From Azolla caroliniana (lineage: Eukaryota; Polypodiophyta), in assembly GCA_043228905.1 (NCBI GenBank), contig JBHGNT010000011.1, positions 18,662,001 to 18,726,000 of the forward strand: 64,000 nt of DNA, read 5' to 3'. A model generated the notes under the pieces. It did not search any database, had not been told where the DNA came from, and saw only the letters and a program-made list of their open reading frames with translations. How positions within the stretch are numbered: position 1 is the first letter of the stretch; every line of letters starts with the position of its first letter. Shown one piece after another: positions 12,715-23,800 of this stretch. The position numbers and the translations under genes are program-made.

Positions 12715-13322
12715 ACCGCAAGGGGAGTCCAAAACCATCTAAAACCGAGGGTATATATCGGTCAGTAGGCAGCAAAGGAAAAACCAAATGCAGGAAGCTA
12801 GATGGTTGATTGTGAGGGGTGGGTGGGTGGGGTGCAAGGATCAAAGTGATCGCGAGTCATTCGATCTCCTCCCGTGTATAAATGTCATGTGGAATCTGGA
12901 TGTAACGGGAAACAAATGTTTACGATGCGACGAAAAAATAAAGAACCACGAGAGATGGTGGTAGCGATTCCGATTGATTCTGAGTGGAACAACAAACATA
13001 CCATGTGAAGGGGACCCAAAGGAAGAAGTTGGGGGGGCAAAGAAAATTGTATAACCATAAAACATGGATGGTGTGTGGAGAGCTGCAATTGCTAAAATTA
13101 GGAAGCAAATACTGTGTGTGCAGAGTCAAGTCTGTCTCCTAGATTCTCTGAGAGAAGAAAAGAGTGGTAACATGGGTGGAGGTGGGGTTCTGCATTTTTC
13201 TTTCTTTCTTTCTTCTTTGGATGCATTGAAAATGCTTAGCAGATTTGAAGGGGGAATCCATTCCATGTGGCATGCACATATATATATGTGTGTGTGTGTG
13301 TATGACATATGTATGATGACCC

Positions 13323-13395
13323 ATGCCCATGTGGCATGGCATGGCATACATCAGTATCACGTGGCATGGCATGGCATGGCATGCCCATCCCATGC
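13323..13395. repeat. GGCAT pentanucleotide repeat
   Basis: Two runs of (GGCAT)n at about 13332-13347 and 13361-13383, with related catgcccat and ccatgcatgcat sequence around them. They lie 530-590 bp upstream of the MADS start codon and contain nested CATG palindromes. Confidence 0.85.
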
Positions 13396-13454
13396 ATGCA
13401 TCATCAGCCATGTGCGCTTGGCGGGGAGTAGTTGTGGATGCAGGCGCGCGGGGG

Positions 13455-13601
13455 CAGAGAGAGAGAGAGATAGAGAGAATAGTTAAGAAAACAGGGGAGG
13501 AGAGAGAGAGTAGTTGGAACAGGGGAGGAGAGAGAGAGAGAGAGAGAATATAGTTGAAACAGGGGAGGAGAGAGAGTCCATAATACATTACAATTTTGTC
13601 C

Positions 13602-13642
<41 letters not shown>
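13455..13642. repeat. GA-rich (GAGAGA) tracts with a repeated spacer
   Basis: Successive GA runs are separated by copies of the spacer acaggggaggagagagag and end in a (GA)n run of more than 30 bp near 13604-13642. GA tracts in plant promoters can bind BBR/BPC GAGA factors. Here they lie 270-460 bp upstream of the MADS ATG, and a second short GA run occurs in the predicted leader near 13846-13861. Confidence 0.85.
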
Positions 13643-13645
<3 letters not shown>

Positions 13646-13789
13646 TTGGTTTTGATGACTGTGGATATGGCTATGGCATTTGCTTTTGACTCTCCTAAAA
13701 ATGGGGGCCTGTTGGGTCCATGTGAGAGAGAGGGGGGGGGGCCTTCACTCTCCCATTCTTAGCTATACGCCATTCCTCCCTACTCCTGC

Positions 13790-13800
13790 TATATATATAT
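13790..13800 (+). promoter_or_regulatory. Candidate TATA box of the MIKC* MADS gene
   Basis: The string tatatatatat ends 113 bp upstream of the ATG at 13914. If functional, transcription would start near 13825-13830 and give a purine-rich leader of about 85-90 nt. The position is plausible but a (TA)n run can also be neutral. Confidence 0.45.
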
Positions 13801-13913
13801 TCTGTACACTACCATAACAAGCAATGTGTGTGTGTGTGGGTGTTAGAGAGAGAGAGAGAGAAGGAAGTAAGCATAGACAGATATAGAAGAAAAGGGAAGA
13901 GGAAGAAGAAGCC

Positions 13914-16816
13914 ATGGGCAGAGTTAAGCTTGCTATCAAGAAGATTGAAACCGCAGTAGGGAAGCAAGTCACCTATTCCAAACGCAGGGCTGGGTTGGAG
14001 AAGAAAGCCAAAGAGCTCGCAACTCTTTGCGATGTGGACCTCATACTCATCCTCTTCTCTCCTGCAGGCAAACTCAGCTGGATCAATGGTAGCAAAAGGT
14101 TTCTTTCTTTCTCTCTCTCTCTCTCTCCCCCTCTTCTTTGTTTCTCTAGTTAGGCAATAATTGGCGTGCTTAATGCATGTTTTGGACCCTACTTTATGCA
14201 AGAATCCATGTGCTATAAGCATCGTCTGGTCTCTTCTTTAGGCAAGAACCATATTGATAAGCTGCTGAAAGCTTACTTTGTTCCATAATCTCGGAAATAA
14301 TTCATGATACACACATTATTTGGTCTCTACTCTAGGAAAGAATTAATGCTATATTCATCATTTGAGTTGGTTCTACCCTTAGTGAAACATACAGGCTAAT
14401 ATGAATAATTTGAACTCTACTCTTAGACAAGAATCGATGCAAATATGCACAAATTGGTCACTATTCTTAGGCAGGATCCATGGTGTATGAATCATTTGGT
14501 CTGGCCTTTCTTCTTAGGGAAGAATCCATGTTGGTTAAGTGCTGCCTTACACGCATCATTTAACCTCTATTGAACAAGAATCCATGTTGATGAAACCGTT
14601 ATAAGTATCGTTTGGCCCATAATAATAGCAAAAAAGGAAAAATCCAGGCCTTCAACACGGAAACCCTGTTGACCTCCGATAAAGATATATGTAAACTGCT
14701 GGTTTCTTGTAGCAATGTTGGGAAGCCGGTAGATAACGTCTGGATTAAAAAAGTCTTTTTTTTGGAAAACCATCCATGATCTCTTAATGGAATTTGCATT
14801 ACAATTAGTGTCTAAGCCACTGCTATGTCAATTTGTTGATAACCAAGGTTCGTTTCTCTATGCAGTCCTCCAGATGAAGTCATCATGCGGTTTGCCAATC
14901 TCTCTCCTCAAGAACGGGCTAAAAGGTTTGTCTAATGCCTTTCCATGGTACCTTATCTTTTGCATAAGTAGATTTGATGCCTCTGAAGTACATAGATTGT
15001 TCAGTTTCTTGCCATATATCACACATATGTGTCAATGTTTCACGGCTGATGCTCTTTCCTGTTTTGCCTATGTCATCTGATTGGATCGCTACTTGTTCAG
15101 GAAAGTGGAAGCTCTGGAGGTAAATGCACACCTCAACTCTATATATTTTATTTTACCAGTCAAGTATCTTGTAACTTACAGGAAGCATGCCCTTACAGCA
15201 ACTCAAGCGCGTGTTTAAGAAGCTTGATCATGATGTCAATGTGGAGGAATACACACGGTAAGTATAAAAATATACTGATAAAGCTTCATGGAGTCATTTT
15301 TTGTGATACATGTCTGATTCTTGTCCTCTTTGTTATGCTTCGCATTATTGTTATGCCGAGTCACAGAACACCTGCCCAAAGTATAGAGGTAACAAAATAA
15401 AGTCAAATAAGTATGGGGTTTCATTTGAAGTTTAAATTAGTGGTTAATGAGGAGTCCTTAATATTACAGGAATTACAACACCATCTCCACACTCTACAGC
15501 TACAATACTTGCAATTACAAGAAAGCCTGAGGTATGTTCAGTTCTTTTGAGTCATGGGTAATGACTTGAACATGTTGTATTTCTGTGTGTAAGAAGTGGC
15601 ACGTGTAGTTTACTGATGCCAATGTGCATGCAGCATAGGTAAGTAAGTAACCATGTTTATGGAAGAAATTTGCCATCTATTTTTAACTGATTCAGATTTC
15701 TTCATTGTTTCCTTTTTTTTATAAGATTGTACGAGTCATACCAGACCATAGAAGAGGCAAATAAACTGGAGAACATTTTACAACACAGGCTTGAACAAGT
15801 TCATATGAGGAAGGTATATATCCTATAAAAGAGTGGTTCTTAGAGGTGCCTTATCATCATCTACAAGTTATGATCACAATAGTAATGCTGTATTTTCATG
15901 CAAATTTCTGGAATGACAATAGAAGGAATCTTCTGAATTTCCTGTTTGCTTTATAATGAACAGCAAATGCTTGAATCTAGTCATTGTATGGTCACTTACG
16001 AGCAGGGAGTTGAACAGGTAATAATTTTTGTGTAAGCAAACTTGATGTCTTCATATGCATTCATCTCAAACCATATCATTTGCAGATTTATCCAGGGCGC
16101 AGTATACCTTCCTCGTCACAATTAGATTTCTCAGCGGCATGGGGTGAGGCAGATAGTCGTAAACAGCCTTGTGCATTGGCCCTTGAGCATGAATCTAGTC
16201 CCATGTTCACGCACAGGTATTGCTTCAATTCCATTTGTTTACTTCTATATAATTAATCGAAGACTATATGTAGATCTAACCATATTAAAGTGTTACTTTC
16301 TAGATTGTTGATCTAATCATATTGGGATGACACTTTTTCTTAGGGATATCAACAATTCTGCAGAAAATTTACAAGGAAGTATGATGGGATGTGGCAACCA
16401 TTTGCAAGTTCCAAATCATATTTTTAATGGTATTAAGAAGATTGTTGATTTCGATACGAAAAGAGAGAACCTTGGACTAGAAGTGGAAGGCAACTGTAGT
16501 AGTGCAATGGACTATAATGGAAGGGAGAATATGGCATCAACATCAACATCAAGTGGGTTATCATTACATTGGATGGCAAACACAAATCAACTTTCATCCA
16601 ACAGCATGATGAGTACACAGCACCATGTCAGATCTCCATATCTCCAGGTATGAGTAAAACGCCTTTAATTGGATTTCACTATTTATTTGCGAGAAGTTGT
16701 AAGAGTACGTTACAACAAATAACATTGTTTTGGTATGGCAGCAAATGGATTTTGTTTCTAATGGGGCATTGCCATTACAAGGTCTATACAGAACCCAGAG
16801 CAGTTCTAACTGGTGA
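13914..16816 (+). CDS. MIKC* (P-type, AGL30/65-like) MADS-box transcription factor
   Basis: I join eleven exons: 13914-14098, 14866-14925, 15101-15119, 15199-15257, 15367-15388, 15470-15531, 15726-15813, 15964-16017, 16086-16216, 16344-16647 and 16742-16816 (TGA), for 352 residues in continuous phase with GT-AG borders. The MADS domain is residues 1-60 ([32 protein letters not shown]). Next come [14 protein letters not shown] and [13 protein letters not shown], signatures of P-clade MIKC* proteins. A Leu/Gln-rich keratin-like region (about 110-185, split over short exons) should form a dimerising coiled coil. The C-terminus ends ...[10 protein letters not shown]-type factors pair with S-type MIKC* proteins in the gametophyte in studied plants, so a gametophyte role is inferred. 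Exons of 19 and 22 nt are unusually short. The start is fixed by the conserved MGR. Confidence 0.9.
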
Positions 16817-18354
16817 CTTCAGCTCTCTTATAACAAGCGTAATGTCAAAATGAGTAGTTCCTTAACATGAGGTTGGATGTGGGATCAAATATGGTGTGTT
16901 GTATAACCTGAGGATTGCCAAGTTTTTTCCCTCAATGTCAATATGGTGGTGTTGCTCCTTTGGACTCTTGTTATATTGTCGAGATGGTACTCTTAAAGCA
17001 TATACCTAATGCTTCGCCTGTTCTTTATGGCATGGGAGTACATATATTTTCCCCCTCTGCCTTGAGAAATGCATAAATATTTGCTTCAGAAAACCATCCA
17101 TCCACCCAGGAACTGGGGGCGAGACTAAATTGTTTGATTTGTTCAAATGGGGTCCACCCATTTCTGTCTACTTATGCCATAAAACTAGAGATGAAATTTG
17201 TCTCAAAACCGGAGTTTATGTGTACTTATCATTGTTTTACCTGTGATGGGTATGTTAAACATCTACAAGTTCGATTTACTGCCTATCCTTTTGACATGTT
17301 CACATGTCAAGTGACCTGTTTGATAAACCATTTTTCTCTTCATAATTGAAGAGAAAACTCCCCTTTTATGCTTGAACGTCTTTTAGTTTTCTGATGCCGT
17401 GTATGTACTTCCATCATTGAAAATGCTGATGTCCCTCTGTCATCGAGTAAAACACTGATTCATTGTAGTTCTTGCTCTTTGTCCACTTGAACCATATTTC
17501 TGATTCTACTTTAAATTACCATTTTGAACTATCTGGAATGCCCTAGTAATTCTCACAAGGCATATTTTAGTGATGGACATCATCTCATTCGTTTCTGTAG
17601 GCTTCATTTTTTAGAGTTTTTGCTTCGGCTAGTGCAAATAGTAACACCCTTACCGACACCCAATCAGGGCTTGCAAGTAAAAACCACCGTTTTTTACAGT
17701 TCCATTTTTCGCATGCACCTGTTATTCGCATACAAATACTGACTGCAATGTGAAGAAATACTTATTTATGTACTATTAGGACATTTCCTTCCACTTGAGA
17801 GACAATGTTATATAGATTATATACCAATAGATGCACATTCTATCAAAGTAATGAAAAGACTTCCAAGACCCATGTGATGATACATGCTAGCCATTGATTC
17901 AAAAGCTTAAAAACCTTGAATATACTGTGTTTTGAAACTGATTCCAAGACCCACGCAATGAGAGGCATTGATTCAAAACCTTAAAAGCCTTGAATATACT
18001 GTGTATTGGAACTGAACACAACAAAAAACTTGAATATACTGCATTACAACTGACTGAACACAACATTTAGTAACAAATGAGTAAAAAAAATCAAATTTGC
18101 GTGAAATATTCACAAACATTTGAATCCAAGCATCGTGTTCACGTATATACATGTTCAATACTTAAAAATAGGTATATATAAGTATCAAGAGTTCAATCAC
18201 TCCATCAAATGACGGAAAGAAAGTAGGAAACCTTACTAGGATGTCAACTCTAGTTTCATTTTTCCACAAAACATTACTGAAATGGAACCAAAAACTCGAA
18301 AAGCCCACCATACATATCAGATGGAATACAGACTACGCAAACCACGTTCTAAAT
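16817..18354. other. Convergent intergenic region (MADS 3' end / dehydrin-like 3' end)
   Basis: About 1.5 kb between two facing genes. It should hold both 3' UTRs. A short repeated phrase (tgaatatactg, with ttcaaaa.cttaaaa.cct) occurs near 17900-18040. No other gene seen. Confidence 0.6.
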
Positions 18355-19432
18355 TCACTCATGCTGATGATGTTCTCCCGATTCATCTTCACTACTACTG
18401 CTACTTCCAGACTGTTCATCCTTCCCTTCACCACCGGGGGCGTGTTTCTTTTTGCGAGACCTCACCTTCTGCAGGGTCTCATGTACCTTGTGTTTTAGTT
18501 TCTCCATAGGGCCAAGGTGGTGATGATGTGGAGAGTCGGATGATGTTGGAGATTGTGTTGGTACAACCGATTCGTGAGAATTATTGGTAGTTACCATCAC
18601 TGGCACCCTATTATTGGTAGTTACCATCACTGGCACCCTCTTTGTGTCGGGATCTTGCATATGTTGTTGCTTCATATCAATGTCATTCCTCTCCTTCAGT
18701 CCCAACTCACCCTCAGCATACTCTTTCATATCTCCATATCCTGCACCTGTACCTGGAATTGGAAGTACATTATGGTTTCAATCATAAGGTCAACACACTT
18801 CTAAGTTAAAATATATGTGGTTGGGTTCAAACATTGACAGTGGATATTTCATTCAAGCAAAAATATGTGGTTCACACATGTCATCAGTTAATGGTTAAAG
18901 ATATTATGTATTTCAACATATGTAGCTAGAAGATATCAGTGTACATACATTCAGTCCTTAGTACACAAACACGTACGTTTCTGACATATCAGTTAACTCA
19001 TCCAACACTACATATTTTTCATATATCAATGTATCATGGTTCACCTGTCAATCAATATATCTCAAAACTTCAGATGTGCATTAATTTTAATGCAGCACCG
19101 CTTGACCATGCTCCATATATGTATGGATTTTCACACGTTAGTTAAACACATGTCAACTCCATAGATGTACAGATTCTCAGACATATTAATTACGTTAAAC
19201 TCCATGTATGTATCAGTTTCTATATGTTAAACCACATGTATGTATCTGTTTCTCAGACATAGGTTAAACTCCATACGTGTACACACATCAACTGAACACA
19301 TGCAACCTTCACATCTGAATGAATTCTACATCAGTCAAACACATGCCACAATCAGGAATATTGTGTTTCTGAAGACGATCACGGCAAACTTAACAGAACA
19401 CAGGACCATATATCATAAACATGCATCGCTGG

Positions 19433-19466
<34 letters not shown>

Positions 19467-20066
19467 GGGCACGTCAACGACATCACCAAAGATGGAAGAC
19501 AAAACAAACTATGATATTAATGAAGATACAATTAGAATATGATATAGAAGCCTATGAAAGAGGCTACCATGTATAGATGCACTGAATTTCAATGCCGTCA
19601 CTGAAGGTGGTAACTAAAATGATCTATAATATTCATGAAATTACAACAAGAATAAAAGGTATAGGAAGCTGAAACAGCTGGCATGCCTTACTGTGCCATC
19701 ATAAACATATTATTTACACAAAGTAGATTAATGGAACGAAAGATGATGATGAGAACTATAAACCAATGTACTACAGTGGCTATCATTACTATGCAAACTA
19801 ACACAAGCACACTGCACACAAGACGAATTGCAGAACATAGGAAGATAACAATTAAAACCTTCCACTACTGTTTTATATATGGACGATGATGTTATCGACG
19901 ATCCTGATTCTTTCTTCGAATCATCATCTACGTGTGATACAGGTGTGGAACCTTGGACTGTCGCCATTTCTTCACGCCTCATCTGCTGTTGTTGCTGCTG
20001 TGGGGACTCTTCTCCATCATGGTGGGAATGATGATGATGAATCAATTTCCCAAACAAGGAATCCAT
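18355..20066 (-). CDS. Histidine-rich dehydrin-like (KS-type LEA) protein
   Basis: Two exons on the minus strand, 20066-19859 and 18752-18355, join in phase to give 201 residues. The intron is 1,106 bp and contains a (TA)n run. The product is hydrophilic and low in complexity: MDSLFGKLIHHHHSHH at the N-terminus, a poly-Gln run, a GTGAGYGD turn, two identical RVPVMVTTNN repeats, a His run, a Lys-rich amphipathic segment (MEKLKHKVHETLQKVRSRKKK), and a terminal SSSSSEDESGEHHQHE. The order K-like segment, Lys cluster, Ser/acidic tract with His resembles KS-type dehydrins such as Arabidopsis HIRD11, which bind metals and protect membranes and proteins during drying or cold. No canonical EKKGIMDKIKEKLPG segment is present, so this is dehydrin-like by composition rather than by a full motif. 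Upstream ABRE and DRE cores fit stress control. Confidence 0.55.
18581..18640 (-). repeat. Perfect 30-bp in-frame tandem duplication in the dehydrin-like gene
   Basis: Two adjacent 30-bp copies (18581-18610 and 18611-18640) encode the decapeptide RVPVMVTTNN twice. The copies are identical except possibly at their junction base, and the length keeps the frame. Confidence 0.9.
19435..19463. repeat. (TA)n microsatellite
   Basis: Near-perfect TA dinucleotide run inside the intron of the dehydrin-like gene. Likely polymorphic; no function evident. Confidence 0.9.
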
Positions 20067-20128
20067 GGAACCTTACACCTGATGTAAGAACACTAAAACA
20101 ACCTATTATATCTTATATATGTAGATAC

Positions 20129-20137
20129 ATATATATA
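20129..20137 (-). promoter_or_regulatory. Candidate TATA box of the dehydrin-like gene
   Basis: On the minus strand this reads GTATATATATG, 63-71 bp upstream of the ATG. A start of transcription near 20100 would leave a leader of about 35 nt. Confidence 0.4.
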
Positions 20138-20271
20138 CAAATCACATCATCATCATCATCTTTTGCTTTCCTAAATTTCTGAGGATTCATGCTGATCTGC
20201 AATTTTTCTTTTTTGTTTTGCATCTCTGTGTGAACCCCGACTCTCAGGGGGGAACACATAAGGAAACAGAG

Positions 20272-20282
20272 CACGTGTCGGC
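20272..20282 (-). promoter_or_regulatory. Overlapping G-box/ABRE and DRE/CRT core
   Basis: The plus strand reads cacgtgtcggc. It contains CACGTG (G-box), ACGTGTC (ABRE consensus ACGTGKC) and, on the minus strand, GCCGAC (DRE/CRT core). It lies about 205 bp upstream of the dehydrin-like ATG. Further cores lie nearby: ACGTGT at 20381-20386, CCGAC at 20407-20411 directly followed by a CCAAT, and CCGAC (minus) at 20465-20469. This combination is typical of ABA-, drought- and cold-responsive plant promoters. Function here is inferred only. Confidence 0.5.
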
Positions 20283-20659
20283 ACCTGAAGCTTGCTTGGC
20301 CTCTGTGTGTGGGGGCAGGTCCATTAGATTCCTGCCTAATGCCTTCCGTGTGTAACCAGCCATAGAGAAAGCCCTTTGGGACGTGTTGAGTGTGAACACG
20401 CTCCGCCCGACCAATCTGTATCGTGCATGTCTCACTATGTATGTCATATCTTTTGTAGCTCTGGTGTCGGGGAGCTTGTAGGAATCTGCGACGGCTCGGC
20501 TCAAGCCTGAACCGAAGGAATTGAACACGTAGTGTTAGCAACTTTTAGCAAAATCACCTACGAGAATCGTGGAGATGTTTATATGTCATTGATGAAATAA
20601 GTAAGTAGCCTCATTCTCTATGTTTAGTTTGACACCAATAAATTTTCCATTTTATGGTA

Positions 20660-20830
20660 GTTTGGAGGTTCCAAACCAATTAAGGCATAATTGGCTTGGC
20701 TAAACCGGTTTAGGATGAACCGATTTGGCCAAACTAGTTAGCCTTAATCGGTTTGGGATATGGCTCGATTCATGTTTGGAAACTCCCAAACCAGTTAAGG
20801 CTTGTTTAAACCGGTTAAGCCGACACCAAG
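20660..20830. repeat. Cluster of inverted AACC(G/A)(G/A)TTAAGGC motifs
   Basis: At least five related copies in both orientations: ccaaaccaattaaggc, ctaaaccggtttagg, agccttaatcggtttggg, ccaaaccagttaaggc and taaaccggttaagcc. The arrangement is partly palindromic and could fold into hairpins. It lies upstream of the dehydrin-like promoter. No transposon ends are clear. Confidence 0.6.
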
Positions 20831-23800
20831 CCGTTGTCAATTCCCATCTGTCAACACTACGCCTACCTCTCCTCTTACCTTTTATCCGAGTGCCTCTTGG
20901 ACACCCACCTTTCATCCGTGCAAGTATTATCGGTGTTCACTAGAATATGGAGATCTTGATGGGTTGGTTTGGAAGGGGGTGGGGGGAAGTGACTTTGGCT
21001 AAATGTAGTGTCAAACTTGACCCTACAACATGGATATATACAATTCACACATGTATGTATATAATTTCACATCTAAACATCGACCATGCAAACAAATTAA
21101 GTTAGTGAGGAAGCTAAACAGAAGAAGCAACTTCCCCATCACTAAGGAGGATGACTTCAACCAAAATGGTCACAACCATATTTGCAACACGGATGCCGAA
21201 GAAGAGTATAAAATGTTGAAATATTGGGGATCTTTCCAATTACAAGTAATATGATATAATTATGATAATGATATAAATATACCTTTAGCCACTCCCCTAA
21301 TGTAGAACTCTATATCAATGACATGTCATTCTTATCGTGATTTTGACTCCATCCTATATGTGTACAATGATACATTGTGTGTTGGAGATGGGATGTAATC
21401 TCGTTTCCCATTATGTGTTGAAGTCATTCTTTGACAGGCAATAGTGGGTGGATTGATTATCTTTGGAAGCAGCTTTAGCTTTAAAACATCAATATGTTTT
21501 AGGCAAATTGGAATGGCAATTCGCCCCTATAGTGGGTTCACTTAGGGGGTAAGAGCTTAGACGTACCATGTGCCCATCATGTAAAGTAGTGTTTCACTAC
21601 CTTAGGTATTAAGGTCTATAGTGCAACTCAAGTACGATAAATGGGTTCTTGTTTTATGTTCTCCATGGAGTGTCGTTCCAAGTATATTGACTAAAAGGAA
21701 AGTTGAATTGACATTTGTGGAAATTTAGCTTTTCAAGCACCTTGTCCTCATAGGAATTGCCTTTAAATAATCTAGTTTTACAACATCTTTGAGTGTTTAC
21801 CTCCCTATAAAATCCTTATTATTGTAAGGAAAATAAGAGTTTTTATTAATATGTTATGTTTGTTTAATATATGGACTAATTTTAAGACAAAGATTTGTTT
21901 GATTGACGCCTCTTGAGGTCAAATATGACCTATGAGACCAAAAATATAATCTTTTCATGTAGTACATGTGAAAGTGAGCTGTGATTCTCAATGCTCAAGA
22001 ACTTCATGAATGTTGTCTTTCTTGAGAGTACACACTATGATTGTGGGAGAAATTTGTGCAAGGATTGGGTTGGGTAGAAGCTTGGCATAGTCAAATGTAG
22101 TGAAAGGCAAAGCATTGTATCAAAGTGTGATACGCAAACCCTCATATTTATTTAGAGTGAAATAGGGATGGTCACTAGTCTCATCACTTGTGCCCTTATG
22201 CCCTTACGCCCTGCATATCGTCTCACATTGGGGAGAGAGAGAGAGGTTCCATTATCATCTTCGAAGGTCAAATATGACTTATGAGACCAAAAAATATTAC
22301 ATTTCACATCTATGAGGAATCCAATTTGACCAATAAGACCTAATCAACATATCACCTTGTATGTGACTCATTCCTGAGAAGGGAGATTAATATTTTGTAG
22401 AAAAACTCTCTATGTGAAAATATTGCACGCACATATATCCTCACACTTCTTGGTGGAATTATCATGCAAATTACTCTAGTGGAGCTCACATTATGGTGGG
22501 GGAGAGAGTGAGAGAGAGCCACGAATTGAAACATATACAACTAAAACCAAGCTTCATATTCCAAGAAATTGCTAAGTTATATGGTCCCCATTGCGAGAAA
22601 CTAGAGCTTTGCAATACCTGATTCCATATTTGATTAAGACTACGCATGAGGTAGTTTGGATATTTGCCTGTTGTAAAAGCTTGCCAAAGTAAAAACACGT
22701 TATGCATATTATATATTAATTGCTAAACATGCATAGATTGTAGAACGGGTTCATAAAGAATGAGAACTCCAAAAGGTCTAATAGTTGGCAATTTGTGATG
22801 CACTTTGGGTGGAAATTTGTTCTTCCTTTCAAAGCTAAGGTATTTATTTTAGAGGGTTAAGGTGGATGGATTATCTCTAAGAGTTGCTTTCCAACAAAAA
22901 AGTATCATTCATGGATTGTGGTTTTTTTGCACGATCTCAAAGGGACATATTATCAATTGTTTGATCACAAATTTTATTCAGGATTTTGTATGTACAATGT
23001 GGGCTTTGTTAATTGGAGTGTCAAACGGGCTTTGCTCGGGGAATGTTAGGAATGCCTCTTTGCATTTTTAGGTTGTGTCTAAGTTTCTCAAGTATTAGAA
23101 GCTACATTACATTACCATATGTGGAATGCCTTCATTGTTGAAGTTCGAACGGGGTTCATCTACACAATTCAGCGATTTTAATGAATGTTGCTATGGCATT
23201 TCTCCTTGTTAGAGACTTCAATTTTCAGGGAATGACACAATAGGAAATAGGTAGATTCCTTATGGGTTTTGTGGTAAGTCAATAGGAAAATGTATGCCAA
23301 CCAATTGTAGTCCTACTTTTCGTAATTATTACATTACCACTTCCAAAAAAAGTTAAAGACATACAAAGCTGTCGTGGTCTATTGTAGGGACATTAAGTTT
23401 TTTTTTGTATATTTGTGTTGTTTTTTTTCCACCAAAAATTCAGCAACCCTCACTCTGGCCTTCTCACCAAAGTGGACATAGTCCCCACCTCATTTTCAAG
23501 AAAAGTATCCAAACAACTCCTACAACCTAGTAATTTGTACCATTTCTATACATAGTTACAGCACCGGGGCACTGATGGAAGCCATTGGGGGAAATAGCCA
23601 TCGGGGCTTGGTAGTTCCATTCAGGCCCTGATGATGATCTGCCCACCATGGATAAGTTTATGTTCATACCAGGAGCCATCGCCATTGTCTTATTCTAAGT
23701 AGAATAGCATTGTTTTTACATTTTGGTATTTCTTGTTGTTCTAAAACGTTATTATCACTTTTCACTATGAGAAACCATATACTTCATGAGTCATGACCAT

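Noticed and set aside
14866-15200. Alternative acceptor at 15180 for the fourth MADS exon
   Set aside because: It gives a frame that breaks the conserved KKLDHDVN block; the acceptor at 15198 keeps it.
22862-23071. 69-codon plus-strand ORF starting MDGLSLRV
   Set aside because: No family resemblance and no splice or promoter support in AT-rich DNA.
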